Below, in pieces: positions 62,070-64,000 of a stretch of 64,000 bases of DNA. The stretch is from Streptosporangium violaceochromogenes (lineage in GTDB: Bacteria > Actinomycetota > Actinomycetes > Streptosporangiales > Streptosporangiaceae). The DNA lies in contig NZ_BNBB01000006.1 of assembly GCF_014654615.1 (NCBI RefSeq), forward strand, positions 124,001-188,000. The letters run 5' to 3'. A model generated the notes under the pieces. The model saw only the letters and a program-made list of their open reading frames with translations, was not told the origin of the DNA and ran no database searches. Both the position numbers and the translations under genes were made by a program. Within the stretch, counting starts at the first letter, position 1. Every line of letters begins with the position of its first letter.

Positions 62070-64000
62070 GCCGTCAGCGCCCCCTGGACGTGCGCGGCGG
62101 CGCGCCGGGCCCCGCACCGCTCCTGCCGGGACTCCCCGGCCTCGCCGCGCAACGCCGCCGCCTCCGCGTACGCCGCGGCCGCCTCCCGGGCCCGGCCCGC
62201 CGCCGCCAGGGCGTCCCCGGTCAGCTCGGCGATCACGGCCTCCGCCGCGGTGTTCCGCGCCTCGCGCGCCAGGGGCCGCGCCTGGGCCGCGGTCGCCAGA
62301 GCCTCCTCGTGACGGGCGGCGGCCGTCTGCACGGTGATCAGCGCCTCCAGGGCCCACACCTGATAGGCGCGCTCACCGGTGTCGGCCGCGATGCCGGCCC
62401 CCACCGCCGCCGCCCGCCCGCAGTGATCGAGCGCCTGGTCGTGGTCGGCGCGGGCGCCGGCGGCCAGGCCCAGCGCCCGCAGGCACGCCAGTTCGCCGTA
62501 CCGGTCGCCGGCCGTACGGGCGATCGCCAGGCCACGCCGGGCGTCGGCGGCCGGGTCACCGGCCGGTGCCGTTCCCGCCTCCCGCACCAGGAGACAGTCG
62601 CAGACCGCGCGCATCGCCAGCGCCCGCGCCAGCGCCTGGCGGTGACCGATCCGCTCGGCCGACTCCACGCACGCGTCCAGCATCGGCCGGGCCCGGGCGG
62701 GACCGCCCGGCTCCTCCAGGATCAGGCACGCCACCCGGTGACGCGCCTCCCCGCCCAGCCACGGGTCGTCCCCGGCGTGCGCGGCGTGCATCACCGCCCG
62801 CCACATCTCCTCACTTTCACGCCTGAGCCCCCGCCGGTAGAAAAACCCCGACACCCGGGAGGCGATCCCGTAGGCCACCCGGTGCCACCCCGCGGCGCAG
62901 GTCGCCCGCACCACCCCGGTGATCGTCGCGGCCTCGGAGATGACCCAGCCGTCCGGGTCGGCCACGATCAGCGCCCGCGCCGCCGCCGGCACGTGCCGCT
63001 CGATACCCAGGCTGATCGGTGGCGGGCAGTACGGCTCCCGCCCCACCGTCGCCTCGTCGGCCAGCGCCAGCAGCTCCAGCCACCCGAACAGCATCCGCTC
63101 CATGGCGACATCCCGCCCGGTGGGGTCCTCGGCGAGACGCTCGGCCGCGAAAGCCCGCACCAGGTCGTGCATCCGGTACCGGGGATGGCCGAAGGCGTCG
63201 GTCCCGGCCGGCGTCAGGAGACTGTGCACCGTCAGCGTGCTCAGCGCCCTGTCCGCCTCATGGGCCCTGAGCAGCATCTCCGCCAGCCACATCGGCCAGT
63301 CCCCGGGACCGGCCAGCGCCAGCCCGCGAAACGCGCGGCGCGCGCCGTCGTCGAGCGCGTCGTAGCTTTCACCGATCGACGCGGCGACCGCCAGATCCCC
63401 GGCCTCCAGCCCCCGCAGCCGGTCGGCCAGACGGTCGGCCATCAGCCGTACCGGCCAGTGCGGCTGGGCCAGCAGGCGGGCACCGGCGATCCGCACCGCC
63501 AGCGGCAATCCGCCACACGCCGCCAGCACCTCCCCTGCCGCGCCGGGCTCCCGGCCGACCCGCTCCGGCCCGACGATCTCTTCGAGCAGGTTCAGCGCGT
63601 CCTCCCCCTGCAGGGGCCCCAGCGGATACGACCGTATACCCGGCCCGGTGAGCACCGCGCGGCTGGTGATGACGACTCCGCAGCCCGCCGCTCCCGGCAG
63701 AAACGGCGCCGCCTGTGGCGCGGCGGCGGCGTTGTCGATCAGGACCAGGATCCGGCGGCCGGCCAGCACCGTACGGAACAGGGCGGCCCGGCCCGCGGTG
63801 GAGGCCGGGACATCGTGGGCGGCGACCCCGAGCGCGGCCAACAGCTCGGTCAGCGTCTCCTCGATGTTCGGAGCCGGCCCCAGGTGCACGAACAGCTGCC
63901 CGTCCGGATACAGCGGGCGGAGCCGGTGGGCGACGTGGACGGCCAGTGCGGTTTTTCCGATGCCGCCCATCCCGCTGATCGCCACGATCGGCATTCCCGT
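62066..64000 (-). CDS. AfsR-like NB-ARC/TPR regulator, C-terminal part, cut by window edge
   Basis: About 645 residues read in from the right edge without a true start. The NB-ARC ATPase begins at once with the P-loop ISGMGGIGKTALAVHVAH, then Walker B RRILVLIDNA, a sensor-like TSRAVL and GLPLAVRIAGARLL (GxP motif). After a winged-helix-like part with RYRMHDLVRAFAAERL, the rest (about 330-640) is alanine-rich TPR helices. In actinomycetes this layout belongs to AfsR/SARP regulators and orphan NTPase-TPR proteins; the N-terminal domain that would decide lies outside. The upstream ATG at 63994 is internal, because the frame continues to the edge and family members have an N-terminal extension. 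Confidence 0.88.
   Translation of the reverse strand, partial: TGMPIVAISGMGGIGKTALAVHVAHRLRPLYPDGQLFVHLGPAPNIEETLTELLAALGVAAHDVPASTAGRAALFRTVLAGRRILVLIDNAAAAPQAAPFLPGAAGCGVVITSRAVLTGPGIRSYPLGPLQGEDALNLLEEIVGPERVGREPGAAGEVLAACGGLPLAVRIAGARLLAQPHWPVRLMADRLADRLRGLEAGDLAVAASIGESYDALDDGARRAFRGLALAGPGDWPMWLAEMLLRAHEADRALSTLTVHSLLTPAGTDAFGHPRYRMHDLVRAFAAERLAEDPTGRDVAMERMLFGWLELLALADEATVGREPYCPPPISLGIERHVPAAARALIVADPDGWVISEAATITGVVRATCAAGWHRVAYGIASRVSGFFYRRGLRRESEEMWRAVMHAAHAGDDPWLGGEARHRVACLILEEPGGPARARPMLDACVESAERIGHRQALARALAMRAVCDCLLVREAGTAPAGDPAADARRGLAIARTAGDRYGELACLRALGLAAGARADHDQALDHCGRAAAVGAGIAADTGERAYQVWALEALITVQTAAARHEEALATAAQARPLAREARNTAAEAVIAELTGDALAAAGRAREAAAAYAEAAALRGEAGESRQERCGARRAAAHVQGALTA

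Noticed and set aside
1..64000. CRISPR arrays, insertion sequences and prophage genes
   Set aside because: No regularly spaced repeat series, transposase, integrase or phage structural genes were seen. The tandem repeats found are short and lack spacers.

Overview
The window is very GC-rich double-stranded DNA with strongly G/C-biased third codon positions. It contains a large NAD-dependent glutamate dehydrogenase, the ftsE-ftsX-smpB-ssrA block, a LAL-type LuxR regulator, DUF574 methyltransferase, DUF3817 and SURF1 genes, and many GTG starts. All of this points to a filamentous actinomycete, most likely of the Streptosporangiaceae or a close relative; that placement is inference from gene content. 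Nearly all of the very long opposite-strand open frames are GC-driven shadows.

Layout. 0-6.5 kb: the N-terminal end of a Tat-exported FAD oxidoreductase, a 1.3-kb gene-free leader with promoter-like and dyad elements, then gdh. 6.6-14.3 kb: a lipoprotein, prfB, a zinc-ribbon membrane microprotein, ftsE, ftsX, smpB, a PBP2-like lipoprotein that has lost its three catalytic motifs, and tmRNA. 14.4-21.5 kb: a NarL-type two-component pair, a PAF-acetylhydrolase-like esterase, an aquaporin, an HtrA-like lipoprotein protease and a proline-rich membrane protein. 21.6-31.6 kb: metabolism, with a two-domain acyl-CoA dehydrogenase, ricin-type lectin, DUF1622 pair, LysR regulator divergent from a cysteine-dioxygenase-like cupin, M20 dipeptidase, class III aminotransferase and alanine dehydrogenase. 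31.6-37.8 kb: an Uma2 remnant, a second NarL-type pair, gamma-glutamyltransferase, SURF1 and small membrane proteins.

38.0-49.3 kb is a signalling block. Four consecutive minus-strand genes encode receptor Ser/Thr kinase homologues with related cysteine-containing ectodomains, but only one keeps all catalytic motifs; the other three are degenerate in three different ways. Divergent from them is an OmpR-type regulator with a histidine kinase fused in frame to a DUF4173-like multi-membrane domain. 49.4-55.3 kb: LysE exporter, LAL regulator, GNAT enzyme, stand-alone receiver and NlpC/P60 endopeptidase. 55.4-59.4 kb: tRNA-Arg(CCG) followed by a minus-strand operon (astacin-like metallopeptidase with a PPC domain, DUF2589 protein, two unknown proteins) bracketed by two near-identical hairpin repeats; it looks like an accessory island. 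59.4-64 kb: a VOC-fold protein, an AT-rich stretch, a secreted protein with a possible LecA-like fold, a DUF574 methyltransferase and the C-terminal part of an AfsR-like NB-ARC/TPR regulator running off the right edge.

The best candidates for something undescribed are the one-active/three-degenerate kinase cluster with its adjacent fused two-component system, and the protease-DUF2589 island. Several genes (prfB, smpB, the genes at 20213, 36383 and 45200) have a TAnnnT hexamer 6-7 bases before the start codon, suggesting leaderless transcription.
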